A stretch of 45,493 nucleotides of DNA. It comes from Pseudomonadota bacterium (GTDB lineage Bacteria > Pseudomonadota > Alphaproteobacteria > Rhodobacterales > Rhodobacteraceae). The notes below the pieces were generated by a model. The model was not told where the DNA came from. It made no database searches and was given only the letters and a program-made list of their open reading frames with translations. The position numbers and the translations under genes were made by a program. The DNA lies in NCBI GenBank assembly GCA_963205235.1, contig CAUJIP010000056.1:1-45493 (forward strand). The letters are read 5' to 3'. This document shows positions 26,990 through 37,763 of the stretch, one piece after another; within the stretch, counting starts at the first letter, position 1; each line of letters starts with the position of its first letter.

Positions 26990-28248
26990 CAGCCGGCCAA
27001 TCCCTTCCTGACCGCGTCAATGCCGGGTGCCGCCGCCACCGGCCCATAGATCGCCAGCGCCGACCGCGCCGCCGTCAGTTCGGCCGCATAGGCCCGGACC
27101 GCGCCCGTATCGACCGCGTCGATCTTTGCCACCGCCTCGGCCACGTCCGGCACCCGGCCCCAGATCGACAAAAGCCGCGCATTGCGTTCGGCCCGCGACG
27201 AGGGGCTTTCCAACCCCATCAACAGCCCCGCCCTAAGTTGCGCCCGCGCCCGCGCCACTTCGGCCTCGGTCATGTCATCGGCGGCGCGCTTCAACTCGTC
27301 CAGCGTCAACCGCGTCAGATCGCCGATCTCGGCCTCGGACGTGCCGGCATAAATCGTGACCTGCCCGGTATCTTCATAGGCTGAAGACTGGGCATAGATC
27401 GAATAGCACAGCCCCCGATCCTCGCGGATCTTCTGGAACAGACGGCTCGACATGCCGCCGCCCATCGCCATCGAATAAACTTGGGCGGTATAAACCTTGT
27501 CGTCGCGATAGCCCGGCCCTTCGAAGGACAGCGCGAAATGAACCTGCTCCAGGTCCTTCACTTCCCGCCGTTCACCCCCTGCAAACCGCGCAGGCTGCAC
27601 CGTCGACCGCCCCAGCGGTTTCAGCCCGCCGAAAATCCGTTCCGCCGCCGCGACGATGGCATCGTGATCAACACCCCCCGCCGCCGACAGGATCATCTGG
27701 TCCGGGCCATAATGCTGGCCGGTGAACCCTTCGAAATCTGCCTTCTTGAACGAGGCGACCCGCTCTTCCGGCCCAAGGATCGTGCGCCCGAAAGGCTGAT
27801 CAGGATAGCTCACCTCATGCAGCCAGTCGAAGATGATGTCGTCGGGCGTGTCCAGCGCCTGACCGATTTCCTGCAGGATCACATGGCGTTCCGTCTCGAT
27901 ATCCACCTTGCGGAACACCGGGTTCAGCACGATGTCGGCAATCACATCCAGCGCCATCACCACATCGCCCGACAGGACCCGCGCGTAATAGGCCGTCATC
28001 TCGCGGCTGGTATAGGCGTTGATATAGCCGCCCACGTCCTCGATTTCCTCGGCAATCCGCAAGGCGCTGCGCCGCTTGGTGCCCTTGAAGGCCATATGCT
28101 CCAGGAAATGCGCGATGCCGTTTTGTTCGGGGGCCTCATGCCGCCCGCCCGCTTCGACCCAAAGGCCGACGCTGGCCGATTGCAGGCCGGGCATCGCTTC
28201 GGTGACAATCCGGAATCCGTTCGGCAGACGGTGCAGGCGTTCGCTCAA
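26989..28248 (-). CDS. M16 zinc peptidase, mitochondrial-processing-peptidase-like
   Basis: 419-aa peptidase of the M16B group. The inverted zinc motif HFLEH is at 47-51 (H47, H51 ligands, E50 base), and the distal glutamate lies in ETERHVILQEI. The C-terminal half is the second, inactive M16 domain, with YSIYAQSSAYEDTGQVTIYAGTS. Bacterial relatives process or degrade peptides in the cytoplasm. The start is a TTG overlapping the thrC stop (TTGA); family alignment (LHRLPNGFRIVTE close to the N-terminus) supports it. It sits in the thrC-M16-GNAT order common in Rhodobacteraceae. Confidence 0.92.
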   Translation of the reverse strand: MSERLHRLPNGFRIVTEAMPGLQSASVGLWVEAGGRHEAPEQNGIAHFLEHMAFKGTKRRSALRIAEEIEDVGGYINAYTSREMTAYYARVLSGDVVMALDVIADIVLNPVFRKVDIETERHVILQEIGQALDTPDDIIFDWLHEVSYPDQPFGRTILGPEERVASFKKADFEGFTGQHYGPDQMILSAAGGVDHDAIVAAAERIFGGLKPLGRSTVQPARFAGGERREVKDLEQVHFALSFEGPGYRDDKVYTAQVYSMAMGGGMSSRLFQKIREDRGLCYSIYAQSSAYEDTGQVTIYAGTSEAEIGDLTRLTLDELKRAADDMTEAEVARARAQLRAGLLMGLESPSSRAERNARLLSIWGRVPDVAEAVAKIDAVDTGAVRAYAAELTAARSALAIYGPVAAAPGIDAVRKGLAG

Positions 28249-29633
28249 CGCGCGGTCCTTTCGCGGACAAGGGCCTGCAGCGCGGCCAGATCATTCGGCA
28301 CCCGCGTCACCCGCTCGGCCTTGTCGAAAAGCCCCGCCATATGCGGCGGCAGGCCGGGACGCAGACCCGTTGCCTTCTCCACCGCATCGGGGAACTTGGC
28401 GGGATGGGCCGTCGCCAGCGTGATCATCGGCGCCTCGCCGATATGATCCTCGGCCACCTTCACCCCCACTGCGGAATGCGGGCACAAGACCTCGCCCGTC
28501 GCCGTTAGGCAGGCCCGGATTGTCGCCAGCGTCTCTTCCTCGCTGCACCGACCCGACGCGAAGGTCGACCGCAGCATGTCAAGCGCCCCATCGGCGATGG
28601 TGAACCCGCCCGACTGCTTCAACTGGTCCATCAGGCGCACAATCGGTTCCCCCTCGCCGCCATAGGCATCGAACAACGCGCGTTCGAAGTTGGAGGAAAC
28701 CTGAATATCCATCGACGGGCTGATCGAGGCCTGCACCCCGTTCGTCCGGTATTCCCCGGTCTTCAGCGCCCGGTCAAGAATGTCGTTCTGGTTCGTCGCA
28801 ATCACCAGCTTTTCAATCGGCAGGCCCATGCACTGCGCGATATAGCCCGCGAAGATGTCGCCGAAATTGCCGGTGGGCACGGTGAACGCAACCTGCCGGT
28901 GCGGCGCGCCAAGGGCCACACCCGCATAGAAATAATACACGACCTGCGCCAGCACCCGCGCCCAGTTGATGCTGTTGACCCCCGCCAGACGCACCCCGTC
29001 GCGAAAGGCAAAATCGTTGAACATGTCCTTCACGCGGGCCTGACAATCGTCAAAATCCCCATCCATCGCCAAGGCATGCACGTTGCTTTCCGACGGAGTC
29101 GTCATCTGCCGCCGCTGCACATCGCTGACCCGGCCATGCGGGAACAGGATGAACACATCCACATTCGCCAGTCCCCGGAACGCCTCGATCGCAGCCGATC
29201 CGGTGTCACCGCTGGTTGCCCCGACAATCGTGATCCGCTCACCCGTCTTGGCCAGCGCCGCCTGCATCATCTGGCCGATCAACTGCATGGCAAAGTCCTT
29301 GAACGCCAGCGTCGGGCCGTGGAACAGTTCCAGCAGGAAATGGTTCGACGCCAGCTGCACCATCGGCGCGCGGGCGGTATGGTGGAACCCGGCATAGGCC
29401 TTGGCGATCAGGCCCTTGAATTCATCGTCCGAAAAGAACCCGCCCAGATAGGGCTGCATCACCCGGAACGCCACTTCTTCATAAGGCAGCCCGGCCAGCG
29501 CGGCGATTTCGTCCGTTGACAGGGCCGGCACGATTTCCGGCACATAAAGCCCACCGTCGCGGGCAAGGCCTGTCATCATCGCCTCGCCAAAACCAAGGAT
29601 CGGGGCGGTCCCACGGGTCGAGATGTAGTTCAT
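28245..29633 (-). CDS. thrC: Threonine synthase
   Basis: 462-aa PLP enzyme that converts O-phosphohomoserine to threonine. It has the N-terminal MNYISTRG, the PLP lysine K112 in GPTLAFKDFAMQ, the phosphate cup VGATSGDTGSAAIEAF, and PTGNFGDIFAGY. Length matches the long (fungal/proteobacterial) class. It lies 10 nt after the SURF1 gene and its stop overlaps the start of the peptidase gene, so it is read as part of the cox-operon extension. Confidence 0.96.
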   Translation of the reverse strand: MNYISTRGTAPILGFGEAMMTGLARDGGLYVPEIVPALSTDEIAALAGLPYEEVAFRVMQPYLGGFFSDDEFKGLIAKAYAGFHHTARAPMVQLASNHFLLELFHGPTLAFKDFAMQLIGQMMQAALAKTGERITIVGATSGDTGSAAIEAFRGLANVDVFILFPHGRVSDVQRRQMTTPSESNVHALAMDGDFDDCQARVKDMFNDFAFRDGVRLAGVNSINWARVLAQVVYYFYAGVALGAPHRQVAFTVPTGNFGDIFAGYIAQCMGLPIEKLVIATNQNDILDRALKTGEYRTNGVQASISPSMDIQVSSNFERALFDAYGGEGEPIVRLMDQLKQSGGFTIADGALDMLRSTFASGRCSEEETLATIRACLTATGEVLCPHSAVGVKVAEDHIGEAPMITLATAHPAKFPDAVEKATGLRPGLPPHMAGLFDKAERVTRVPNDLAALQALVRERTAR

Positions 29634-29643
29634 CGCGTCGCCT

Positions 29644-30312
29644 TCAAGCTGTCCGGCGCTTGATACGCCAGAGGAGATAGACTGTCATCCCCGCCCAAGT
29701 CGCCGCAAGCAGGAACCATTGGATCGCATAGGCCCAATGGTTGTTGGGTATAGCCGAAGTGTCAACCGGAACCGGCGTGATCCCGTCACCAAGTTGCTTG
29801 CTGGCGACAATAAGTGTCGCTTCCGTGTTCAGCTTTGCCGCTATCGCCGGAACATCGCGGGCAAACCAGATCCCGGTCTTTGCATCCGGCGGCGGGGTCG
29901 AACTGTCGGCATCCTTCGGCCAGTGCAGATTGCCCTCGACCCGCGCCTCGGTCACCGTGCGCGGCAGGGAACGCTTGTCATCCTCGATGAACCCACGCTG
30001 CACCAGAATCCGCCGCCCGTCCGGCAGGGCGAAGGCCTCTATCACCAGAACGCCGGGGCTGGCCCCGACCTGCCCCGCCAGCACCTCGACATACTCGCCG
30101 GTAAAGCGCCCTTCGGCAAAGACCGCCTGGAACTTGTCGCGCGCTTCCTCGGGCACTGCGGGCAAGGGGATCGGAGCCTGGGCGATCCGCGCTTCCATCT
30201 CGTCCAGATAGACCCGCTTTTCCTCCATCCGGCGCATCTGCCAAAAGCCAAGGCTCATCAGGATTGCAACCCCGACAACGCCCATGAGGACCGGAAAGAA
30301 GTAGCGGCGCAT
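29644..30312 (-). CDS. SURF1 family cytochrome oxidase assembly protein
   Basis: 222-aa inner-membrane protein with the classic SURF1 layout: helix 1 at about 5-22 (MGVVGVAILMSLGFWQMRR), a periplasmic domain, then helix 2 at about 197-215 preceded by NNHWAYAIQWFLLA. The motif RILVQRGFI is the conserved strand. SURF1 assists heme A insertion into subunit I. The ATG at 30312 has GGGAG 5 nt upstream; the open frame upstream would overlap coxC. A 67-nt gap separates it from coxC. Confidence 0.93.
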   Translation of the reverse strand: MRRYFFPVLMGVVGVAILMSLGFWQMRRMEEKRVYLDEMEARIAQAPIPLPAVPEEARDKFQAVFAEGRFTGEYVEVLAGQVGASPGVLVIEAFALPDGRRILVQRGFIEDDKRSLPRTVTEARVEGNLHWPKDADSSTPPPDAKTGIWFARDVPAIAAKLNTEATLIVASKQLGDGITPVPVDTSAIPNNHWAYAIQWFLLAATWAGMTVYLLWRIKRRTA

Positions 30313-30379
30313 CGCGGCTCCCGGAAATGAAAGCGCAGGCCCGAAGGCCCGCGCCATTGGCTTCAGATCAGGCGAAAGA

Positions 30380-31183
30380 TCAGCCCTGACCCCAGACATA
30401 GACGGCCGCGAACAGGAACAGCCAGACCACGTCGACGAAGTGCCAGTACCAGGCCGCAGCCTCGAACCCGACATGCTGCTCGGGCGTGAAATGGCCCTTC
30501 AGTGCGCGGATCAGGCAGACGGTCAGGAAGATCGTCCCGATGATGACGTGGAACCCGTGGAAGCCCGTCGCCATGAAGAACGAGGCGCCATAGATGTTGC
30601 CCGCAAAGCCAAAGGTCGCGTGGCTGTATTCATAGGCCTGCATGCCGGTGAAAACGATGCCAAGCGCCACGGCAAGGATCAGACCGTTCACCAGGTCCTT
30701 GCGGTTGTTTTCATGCACCAGCGCATGGTGCGCCCAGGTCGCCGCACAGCCCGACAACAACAGGATCAGCGTGTTCATGAACGGCAGGTGCCAAGGGTCG
30801 AAGGTCTCGATCCCGGCGGGCGGCCAGACGCCGTCGATATGCGGGCTGTCCGGCCCCATCGGATACATGCGGTGCTTGAAGAAGGTCCAGAACCAGGCCG
30901 AGAAGAACATGACTTCCGACATGATGAACAGGATGAAGCCATAGCGCAGGCCCAGACGGACAACCGGGGTGTGATCGCCGGTCTGGCTTTCATGCACCAC
31001 TTCCGACCACCAGGCGAACATGACGTAAAGCACGCCGGCAAAGCCGATCAGACCCATCCAGGGGCCGGAACCGTGCATCCAAAGGACAGCACCGAACAGC
31101 ATGATGAAACCGGAGAGCGAGCCAAGAAGCGGCCAGATCGACGGCGGCAGGACGTGGTAGTCGTGGTTCTTTGCGTGGGCCAT
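30380..31183 (-). CDS. coxC: Cytochrome c oxidase subunit III
   Basis: 267-aa polytopic protein with seven helices, subunit III of an aa3-type oxidase. Markers: [17 protein letters not shown] at the N-terminus, [44 protein letters not shown] and the end [20 protein letters not shown]. Subunit I (ctaD) is not in this cluster, as is usual in Rhodobacter and Paracoccus. It lies 48 nt after ctaG. Confidence 0.96.
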   Translation of the reverse strand: MAHAKNHDYHVLPPSIWPLLGSLSGFIMLFGAVLWMHGSGPWMGLIGFAGVLYVMFAWWSEVVHESQTGDHTPVVRLGLRYGFILFIMSEVMFFSAWFWTFFKHRMYPMGPDSPHIDGVWPPAGIETFDPWHLPFMNTLILLLSGCAATWAHHALVHENNRKDLVNGLILAVALGIVFTGMQAYEYSHATFGFAGNIYGASFFMATGFHGFHVIIGTIFLTVCLIRALKGHFTPEQHVGFEAAAWYWHFVDVVWLFLFAAVYVWGQG

Positions 31184-31231
31184 GGCCGACGTCTCCCTTA
31201 TTCTCGTCTATGCACCGCAGGTGCGGGCTTC

Positions 31232-31822
31232 TCAGTTCACCGCGGCTGCGTCTTCCGCGGGCGTTTCAAGGGCTGCCTGTTCTTCAGGCAGCGGCGTTTC
31301 GTGGAAGGTATAGCTTAGCACGATCTCATGCACAAACTTCCCTTCGGGGTCTTCCACCATTGCAGGGTCGACATAGAAAGTCACCGGCATCTGCACCGTT
31401 TCGCCGGGCTGCAGCACCTGCTCGGTAAAGCAGAAGCATTCGATCTTGGTGAAGTACCCACCAGCCGCATCCGGGAACACGTTGAAACTTGCGGTTCCCC
31501 CGATCACACGGTCGGTCGGGTTGTGCGCCTCATAGAACGCAAGCACCGTTTCCCCGATCCGCACATCGACCGACCGGACCACGGGCTTGAAGGTCCAGGG
31601 CATTCCCTGCTCCAGCGAGGCATCGAAACGCACCTTCACCGTCTGATCAAGGATCAGGTCCGACGCAGTCTCGGACACCGACGGCGTGCCGCCATAGCCT
31701 GTCGTCCTGCAAAACCAGTCATAGAACGGCACAGCCGCAAAGGACAGCGACACCATGGTAACGACCACGACGACCAGTTTGGCCAAGGTCCGGTTGTTGC
31801 CCTGAAGACGGCCCAGGATCAT
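31232..31822 (-). CDS. ctaG: Cytochrome c oxidase assembly protein CtaG/Cox11
   Basis: 196-aa copper chaperone for the CuB site. It has one N-terminal helix (about 13-31) and a periplasmic immunoglobulin-like domain with the copper motif C129-F-C131 (ECFCFTEQ) and [13 protein letters not shown] just after the membrane. The ATG overlaps the stop of the CoxF-like gene (ATGA). Its acidic, Ala-rich tail after residue 175 is longer than in some relatives. Confidence 0.95.
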   Translation of the reverse strand: MILGRLQGNNRTLAKLVVVVVTMVSLSFAAVPFYDWFCRTTGYGGTPSVSETASDLILDQTVKVRFDASLEQGMPWTFKPVVRSVDVRIGETVLAFYEAHNPTDRVIGGTASFNVFPDAAGGYFTKIECFCFTEQVLQPGETVQMPVTFYVDPAMVEDPEGKFVHEIVLSYTFHETPLPEEQAALETPAEDAAAVN

Positions 31823-32010
31823 GGCTGCACCTTCACCGGCTCGGCCTGGGGATCAAGCTTGTGGTCAAACGCCTTCATCGGATCGCCGCGCGTGACCTTG
31901 ACCACCGTCAGCGCGAAGACCAGCACCACAAAGGCCCCAAGCACAAGGCCAAGACCAAGGTTCCGGCTGAACCGGCGCTTGTGCAATTCATGGGCGGGAC
32001 GAAAGGTCAT
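31819..32010 (-). CDS. CoxF-like small membrane protein
   Basis: 63 residues with a basic N-terminus ([11 protein letters not shown]), one membrane helix (about 18-41, ending TVVKVTRG) and a short hydrophilic tail. Size, helix position and location between ctaB and ctaG match the small CoxF-type proteins of alphaproteobacterial oxidase operons, whose role in assembly is not defined. ATG 32010 is preferred; a TTG at 32025 would overlap ctaB by 14 nt. Confidence 0.75.
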   Translation of the reverse strand: MTFRPAHELHKRRFSRNLGLGLVLGAFVVLVFALTVVKVTRGDPMKAFDHKLDPQAEPVKVQP

Positions 32011-32011
32011 C

Positions 32012-32956
32012 TTACCAGCCCCCAAGCCCGTAAGGCTTCAGCGCCGCCTCGGCCAGGAAGGCCGCGAAATGCAGGAACAGATACAGCAATGAGAAGCTGA
32101 ACACCTGCTTTTCCGTGGCGTATTTGTCAGCCCCGGCCACAGCCTCGTCCCGCAGCCAGATGCGCCAGGCCCCATAGACGAAGCCCGCGTTCAAGGCCAC
32201 CGCCACCGCCAGCGTCAGCGGCCCGCCGATCGAGGTCAGCGCCGCCCCGATCGCCACCGGCACCAGCAGCAATGTATAGACCAGGATATGCGTCCGGGTG
32301 ACCTTGCGGCCATGGGTCACCGTCAGCATCGGCACCCCCGCCGCGTGATAGTCTTCCTTCATGAACAGCGCCAAGGCCCAGAAATGCGGCGGCGTCCACA
32401 TGAAGATCAGCGCGAACATCAGGAACGCCTCGACCGAAACCGACCCGGTCGCCGCAACCCATCCGATCATCGGCGGAAAGGCCCCTGCCGCCCCACCGAT
32501 CACGATGTTCTGCGGGGTCGAGCGTTTCAGCCACATCGAATAGACGACGGCATAGAAGAAGATCGTAAAGGCCAGCAGGCCCGCCGCCAGCAGGTTCGTG
32601 GCCAGACCCAGCATCACCACGCTGATCCCCGACAGGCCAAGCCCGACTGCCAGCGCCTCTCCGGCCTGAACCCGACCTGAGGGCACAGGGCGGCCCTGCG
32701 TGCGTTTCATCACCGCGTCGATGTCGGCATCCCACCACATGTTCAACGACCCAGAGGCACCAGCCCCCAGCGCGATGAACAGGATCGCGGCAAAGCCTTC
32801 CACCGGATGCAAGGAAACCGGTGCCACCAGCAAACCGACCAGCGCCGTGAACACGACAAGCGACATCACGCGCGGCTTCAGAAGCTGCACGTAATCGCCG
32901 AACCCCGGTTCATAGGGGGTATCGGTCACGCCCTGATATGCACCCAGATCGCTCAT
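32012..32956 (-). CDS. ctaB: Protoheme IX farnesyltransferase (heme O synthase)
   Basis: 314-aa UbiA-family prenyltransferase with about nine helices that makes heme O, the precursor of heme A. The first allylic-diphosphate motif appears as [38 protein letters not shown] precedes it, and the second Asp-rich region is replaced by the family's [14 protein letters not shown]. Start with MSDLGAYQG, 91 nt after coxB. Part of the oxidase operon. Confidence 0.95.
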   Translation of the reverse strand: MSDLGAYQGVTDTPYEPGFGDYVQLLKPRVMSLVVFTALVGLLVAPVSLHPVEGFAAILFIALGAGASGSLNMWWDADIDAVMKRTQGRPVPSGRVQAGEALAVGLGLSGISVVMLGLATNLLAAGLLAFTIFFYAVVYSMWLKRSTPQNIVIGGAAGAFPPMIGWVAATGSVSVEAFLMFALIFMWTPPHFWALALFMKEDYHAAGVPMLTVTHGRKVTRTHILVYTLLLVPVAIGAALTSIGGPLTLAVAVALNAGFVYGAWRIWLRDEAVAGADKYATEKQVFSFSLLYLFLHFAAFLAEAALKPYGLGGW

Positions 32957-33047
32957 TCCGGTCCCGGATCAATGTTGAAGATAGTCTTCTTGCAGATACG
33001 GGGCCCGACCCACGGCCAAGCCCCGTCACGCATTCCAAACGCCAGCC

Positions 33048-33959
33048 TCAGTCGTTCGAGGCAACTTCCGTCGCCGCGGGGGTCGCGATGCTGGAAAGCT
33101 GCACGTCGCCCGCCTTGGCCTTGACCAGCCACTCGGCATAGGCCGCTTCCGACACGACCTTGACCGTGATCGGCATGAAGGCATGCATCTGCCCGCAGAT
33201 TTCCGAGCACTGACCGAAGTAGATGCCTTCCTTTTCTGCCTTGAACCAAAGACCGGCAGTCCGGCCCGGCACGGCATCCTGCATCACGCCAAACGCGGGC
33301 ACTTTCCACGAATGGATCACGTCGGTCGCCGTCACCTGCACCACGACGACCTTGCCCACCGGCACGACGACGGCGGTATCGGTGGCCAGCAGGAACTGCT
33401 CTTTCGAATAGCCGGCGGCCTTGAGCTGCGCCTCGACATCCGGGGTCATCATGTTCGTGCCGCCCGTCGCGGGCGAGCCGATCATGTAGCTGTCGAAGGA
33501 CACACCCTCGTCGACATATTCATAGGACCAGTACCACTGGTTGCCCGTGGCCTTGATCGTGACCTCGCCAACCGGAATTTCCTGCTGCTTGAACAGGATC
33601 GGCAGCGAGAACGAGCCGATGACCACCAGGATCACGATCGGGATCAGCGTCCATGCCACTTCAAGCGGCGTGTTGTGCGTGAACCGCTTCGGCACCGGGT
33701 TGGCCTTCGAGTTGAACCGCACCATCACAAAGATCAAAAGCAGGGTCACGAAGATCACGATGGCGGTGATGACCTTCAGGATCGTCCCGTCAAGCCAGTG
33801 GATATCCGAAGCAAGTTCAGTTCCGGCAGGCTGAAAGCCGATCCCACCCGGAACCGGTTGCCCAATGATTTCAAGGGCTTGCTGCGCGAAAGCGGAAGTG
33901 GCAGCCATCGTGGCGATCCCTGCCGCCGCAACTTTCAGCATCACAGTCGAAAGGCGCAT
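33048..33959 (-). CDS. coxB: Cytochrome c oxidase subunit II
   Basis: 303-aa CuA-containing subunit that accepts electrons from cytochrome c. A cleavable signal peptide (to AFA at residue 25) is followed by two helices (about 60-81 and 104-123). The cupredoxin domain holds the CuA ligands H216, C251, C255 and H259, with E253 and M262 in the same loops. The aromatic patch [10 protein letters not shown] is the electron-entry segment. It is the first gene of the cox-to-GNAT run; its promoter must lie in 33960-34132, shared with a divergent hydrolase gene. Confidence 0.96.
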   Translation of the reverse strand: MRLSTVMLKVAAAGIATMAATSAFAQQALEIIGQPVPGGIGFQPAGTELASDIHWLDGTILKVITAIVIFVTLLLIFVMVRFNSKANPVPKRFTHNTPLEVAWTLIPIVILVVIGSFSLPILFKQQEIPVGEVTIKATGNQWYWSYEYVDEGVSFDSYMIGSPATGGTNMMTPDVEAQLKAAGYSKEQFLLATDTAVVVPVGKVVVVQVTATDVIHSWKVPAFGVMQDAVPGRTAGLWFKAEKEGIYFGQCSEICGQMHAFMPITVKVVSEAAYAEWLVKAKAGDVQLSSIATPAATEVASND

Positions 33960-34132
33960 GTCTTTTATCCCGTTTGCGTCGCGGCTTTGCGCCGCCTTGT
34001 CAGGACCGCCCGTTGGGCAGAATCCCGCTGTTTCCCACGGCCCTCAAACCATATTAGCTTGGCCACGACAAGCAAAACCGTTGCACTTTGGCTCTCAGCT
34101 TTGGTCGCAGCAGGATGGAAGGCGTCTTCCCC

Positions 34133-34942
34133 ATGGGCCTCATCAAACTGACCTTCGTCTTCTGCGGCATGCTCTACCTCTCGGCGGCGGGCGGCATGTT
34201 CCTGCTGCAACGCTCGCTTCAGTACTTTCCAACCCACCGCGACCCCGCGCCCGAAGCCCTTGGCCTGACTGACGTCACGCGGCAAAGCCTTGCCACCCCT
34301 GACGGCGAAACCCTTGTCCTGTGGGTCGCCCCGCCCACCGGCGACAGGCCCGTGATCCTGTTCCTGCACGGCAATGGGGGCGAGATTGCCGACCGTGCCG
34401 ACCGCTTCGCCTTTTATCAGTCGCGGGGCTATGGCGTCGCCTTCCTGTCCTGGCGCGGCTATGGCGGATCGACCGGCAAGCCCAGCGAAACCGGCCTCTT
34501 GATCGACACCAAGACCGCCTATGACCACCTGCGCGCCCAAGGCATTGCGGCCGACCACATCATCCTTGTCGGCGAAAGCCTTGGCACCGGCCCCGCCGTC
34601 CAGACCGCCGCGCAAAACCCGGTCGGCGCGCTGATCCTCGAAGCCCCCTATTCCGCCGCCGTCGACATCGCCCAGGCGCAGTATCCCTGGCTTCCCGTCG
34701 GCCTGCTGATGCTGGACCAGTACCGCTCCCGCGACCATATCGCCAAGGTCCGCGCCCCGATCCTGATCCTGCATGGCCAAGGTGATCAGGTCATCCCCTA
34801 TACGTCCGGCAAATACCTTTACACTCTGGCGAACCAGCCCAAGACGTTCCTCTCCCTCGGCCCCGCCGGACACGAGGCCCTCTCCGACCCCGCCACCTGG
34901 ACGACCGAAGCCGAATTCATCGACCGCCTCTTCCCGAACTGA
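34133..34942 (+). CDS. Alpha/beta hydrolase, BEM46-like
   Basis: 269-aa hydrolase with an N-terminal membrane anchor (about 4-24) followed by LQRSLQYFPTHRDP, the hallmark of the BEM46/ABHD-like family. The oxyanion segment is LFLHGNGGEIADR. The nucleophile is the serine in GESLGTGPA; the acid is in LILHGQGDQVIP and the base is the histidine in GPAGHEAL. Substrate unknown. ATG 34133 gives the family-typical N-terminus; ATGs at 34115 and 34088 are also in frame. Divergent from coxB and transcribed alone. Confidence 0.82.
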   Translation: MGLIKLTFVFCGMLYLSAAGGMFLLQRSLQYFPTHRDPAPEALGLTDVTRQSLATPDGETLVLWVAPPTGDRPVILFLHGNGGEIADRADRFAFYQSRGYGVAFLSWRGYGGSTGKPSETGLLIDTKTAYDHLRAQGIAADHIILVGESLGTGPAVQTAAQNPVGALILEAPYSAAVDIAQAQYPWLPVGLLMLDQYRSRDHIAKVRAPILILHGQGDQVIPYTSGKYLYTLANQPKTFLSLGPAGHEALSDPATWTTEAEFIDRLFPN

Positions 34943-35079
34943 CGACTGGCACCGTAATCCTTGTGTCATTCGCGCAACGCCCGATCCGCGCCAAGCCAGC
35001 CAAGCTTGCAATTTTCTTGCACAACGTTTCACCACCCGGCACACATTCATAAATCACTTGCCCAGATTGTGAGCTTGCC

Positions 35080-37758
35080 GTGACCGCTGTTGATTGCCGT
35101 AAAAAAGCCTATGAGTTGATCGGCTTGAAATCCCTTACCCTTCTCGCAGCCCTTTCGGCCCTGATCCTGCCCCCCGACACCGCCCGCGCCGCAACTGCCG
35201 CGGAATGCTATGACCCCGCCTATGCCCAGACCATCGGCCAGCCAGGCTGGACCGGTTGCGAAGGCATGTACATCGTCAAGGATAGGACCGATCTTCTGGC
35301 GGGCCGGGCCAACGGCTACAAGTTCACCGTCGCGGCCACCTTCTATACCTTTGCCGATGGACCGAACCGGATATTTACCGGTCAAATTACAAATATGATC
35401 ACCGTCTTTAAAGACCAACCGACTTTCAACGACGACATCGGCTATTGGGACATGTCGAATGTGACAACCATGCTTGCGATGTTCGAAGGCGCGGAAGCCT
35501 TCAACCAGGATATCGGGAATTGGGACACCTCGAAGGTGACAACCATGTTGGCGACATTCACCGACGCTCAAAGCTTCAACCAGGGCATCGGGAATTGGGA
35601 CACATCAAAGGTGACCAATATGTCCAGCATGTTCTATGGTGCCAGCAACTTCAATCAGGACATTGGGGACTGGGACACGTCCAAATTGACCAATATGGCT
35701 TCGATGTTCCGAAGAGCCACCAGCTTCAATCAGGACATCGGCGCCTGGGACACGTCGAAAGTGGCCAATATGAATAGGATGTTCAACGAGGCGAGCGCCT
35801 TCAATCAGGACATCGGCTCTTGGGATACGTCCAACGTGACGCTCATGGATTTTATGTTCAGCGAAGCCACCAGCTTCAATCAGGACATTGGCGGTTGGGA
35901 CACCTCGTCAGTGATCAGTATGGCTGCAATGTTCGGCGACGCCACCAGCTTCAACCGCGACCTGTCGCGCTGGGACGTGCATCTGATCCCCTCTGAACCG
36001 GATCAATTCGACGGGTCCGCCACTTCCTGGACCAATGACCCCGCCTGGCGGCCGCAGTGGGGAACAGCCGGCCAGCCCGACGTCAAGTCGGTCGGCTCTA
36101 CCGATGGCAGTTACGGGCTCGGCGACACCGTCATCATTCAGATTGTCTTCGACCAGCCGGTCAACGTCGCCGGCGCAGGCACCCCCGCAGGCTTGACGCT
36201 GGAAACCGGCACCACCGACCGCGTTGCCAACTATACCGCTGGCAGCGGCACCAACACGCTGACCTTCACCTACACCGTTCAGGCCGGGGATGTCAGCGCC
36301 GACCTCGACTATGTGTCCACAACGGCACTCGCTCTTAACAGCCAGACGATCCAAAGCGTTGACGCCGCCGACGCCGACCTGACCCTTCCCACCCCCGGTA
36401 CCACCGGTTCGCTTGGGGCGACCAATGTGATCGAGATCGACAGCGAAGCCCCCACCGTGACACTGACCGGTCCCGCCACGGTTGGTGGTACGGCCTTCAC
36501 CGTCGATGTCGTCTTCTCCGAACCCATGAACGGGCTGGATGAGGCCGACTTCACCGTCACCGGCGGCAGCGTCGTTCCCGGCTCGCTGACCGGCAGTGGC
36601 GATACCTATGCTGTCAATATCCTGCCCGACCTCAGTGGCGAGGTCACCATCTCGCTGGCCGCCGATGTGGCCGAGGACGCAGCCGGGAACGGCAATTCTG
36701 CCTCGACACCGCTTGCCATCACCCTTCAATCCCCGCTCGCCGAATTCGAGGCCAAGAAGGACGAAATCCGCCGCATCATCCGCGACGATGCCCGCCGGAT
36801 GCTGGCCAGCGCCATCGACTTCAACCAGAAGACCGTCCGTTCCGCCCGCGACCGCCTGCGCGCCTCGCAGGACCTTGCCGCAGGAAACACCGAACGCAGC
36901 GCCAATGTGCCCTTTGACGTGACCGGCGGCATTCTGGCCGATGGCGTGACGCTTTCGACCAGCGGCAGCTTCTACGGCCAGACCGGCAGCGCCGATGGTG
37001 CCACCCGCCGCCTGACCTTCGGCGATTTCGACCTCCGCCGGGATGAGGATGGATCGACCACCGCCACCTTCCGCGCCAATGTCTCGTGGGAGCGGATGCT
37101 CTCGGACAACACGATGCTCGGTTACTACCTTGGCGCAGAAGTCGGCCAGTCGCAGATCCGCGACAGCTTTACCGGCAAGCGCAAAGGCTATGGCGTGAAC
37201 GCTGGAACCTACATCGTCTCGGATATCGGCAAGGGCCTGATCGCCGATGGCTTCCTTGCCGTCGGTTTCGGTCGGCACAAGATTGACTTGACCGATGGTA
37301 TCCTGACGGTGAACGGCGACTATGACACCGCCAGTGCCATCGCCGGGGCAAGCCTGTCTGGCCTTGTCGAATTCCAGGGCTTCACCCTGTCACCCGAGCT
37401 TTCCGCCGTCTGGGGCCGGATGGACATTGGCGAGGTCGCCTTCACCGGCCATGCCTTTGGCATATCGGAAAGCGGCCTCTCGCTTGATGCCGGACAGGTG
37501 ACGCTGGCGAACCTCGCGCTTGCTTCGGAAATCCGCATCCCGCTGATCCCCGGCAGCGACACCACCATGCTGACGCTTACGCCCAAGCTCTTCTGCCAGC
37601 GCGTTGACACCGACAAGGATTGCAACGCGGGCGGAAGCGTCGGCTTCAGCCACAACTCGCCCAACGGCCTGACGCAGATCAACGCCCTGATCGGGGCCGA
37701 ACGGTTCAGCGGCAACACCCAGACCAGCCTCAGCTTCAGTCTGGAACACCGGTTCTAA
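35080..37758 (+). CDS. Autotransporter with DUF285 (BspA-like) repeat passenger
   Basis: 892-aa secreted protein beginning at a GTG with GAG 6 nt upstream. Signal peptide about 1-37 (cleavage after ARA). Residues 116-290 are seven 25-residue DUF285 repeats and a degenerate eighth (consensus [20 protein letters not shown] plus five). A first Ig-like domain spans about 330-455 ([10 protein letters not shown]-type start, [15 protein letters not shown]). A second Ig-like domain spans about 458-548 ([25 protein letters not shown]). A charged helical linker (about 552-600) leads into a C-terminal beta-barrel ending in SLEHRF with a terminal aromatic. This is type V secretion in cis: the barrel would export the repeats to the surface. 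The repeat block is less GC-biased at third positions than the rest, suggesting acquisition. Its stop is 5 nt from the convergent deaminase stop. Confidence 0.82.
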   Translation: MTAVDCRKKAYELIGLKSLTLLAALSALILPPDTARAATAAECYDPAYAQTIGQPGWTGCEGMYIVKDRTDLLAGRANGYKFTVAATFYTFADGPNRIFTGQITNMITVFKDQPTFNDDIGYWDMSNVTTMLAMFEGAEAFNQDIGNWDTSKVTTMLATFTDAQSFNQGIGNWDTSKVTNMSSMFYGASNFNQDIGDWDTSKLTNMASMFRRATSFNQDIGAWDTSKVANMNRMFNEASAFNQDIGSWDTSNVTLMDFMFSEATSFNQDIGGWDTSSVISMAAMFGDATSFNRDLSRWDVHLIPSEPDQFDGSATSWTNDPAWRPQWGTAGQPDVKSVGSTDGSYGLGDTVIIQIVFDQPVNVAGAGTPAGLTLETGTTDRVANYTAGSGTNTLTFTYTVQAGDVSADLDYVSTTALALNSQTIQSVDAADADLTLPTPGTTGSLGATNVIEIDSEAPTVTLTGPATVGGTAFTVDVVFSEPMNGLDEADFTVTGGSVVPGSLTGSGDTYAVNILPDLSGEVTISLAADVAEDAAGNGNSASTPLAITLQSPLAEFEAKKDEIRRIIRDDARRMLASAIDFNQKTVRSARDRLRASQDLAAGNTERSANVPFDVTGGILADGVTLSTSGSFYGQTGSADGATRRLTFGDFDLRRDEDGSTTATFRANVSWERMLSDNTMLGYYLGAEVGQSQIRDSFTGKRKGYGVNAGTYIVSDIGKGLIADGFLAVGFGRHKIDLTDGILTVNGDYDTASAIAGASLSGLVEFQGFTLSPELSAVWGRMDIGEVAFTGHAFGISESGLSLDAGQVTLANLALASEIRIPLIPGSDTTMLTLTPKLFCQRVDTDKDCNAGGSVGFSHNSPNGLTQINALIGAERFSGNTQTSLSFSLEHRF
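35425..36024 (+). repeat. 75-nt tandem coding repeat (DUF285 units)
   Basis: Seven units of exactly 75 nt (35425-35949) and a decayed eighth encode F-N-Q-D-I-G-x-W-D-T-S-K/N-V-T-x-M-x-x-M-F-x-x-A-x-S. At the DNA level two stretches beginning AGCCACCAGCTTCAAT at 35715 and 35865 are identical over more than 20 nt and exactly 150 nt apart, which points to recent duplication by two units at a time. Confidence 0.9.
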
Positions 37759-37763
37759 AAGGG

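Noticed and set aside
35425-35949. Possible CRISPR or satellite because of 75-nt spacing
   Set aside because: The units are contiguous without spacers, keep the reading frame and encode a DUF285 motif, so they are coding repeats.
35908-37278. 456-codon minus-strand open frame inside the autotransporter
   Set aside because: Gly/Val/Ala-rich shadow; the plus frame has a signal peptide, repeats and a barrel, and a continuous reading frame over 2.6 kb.
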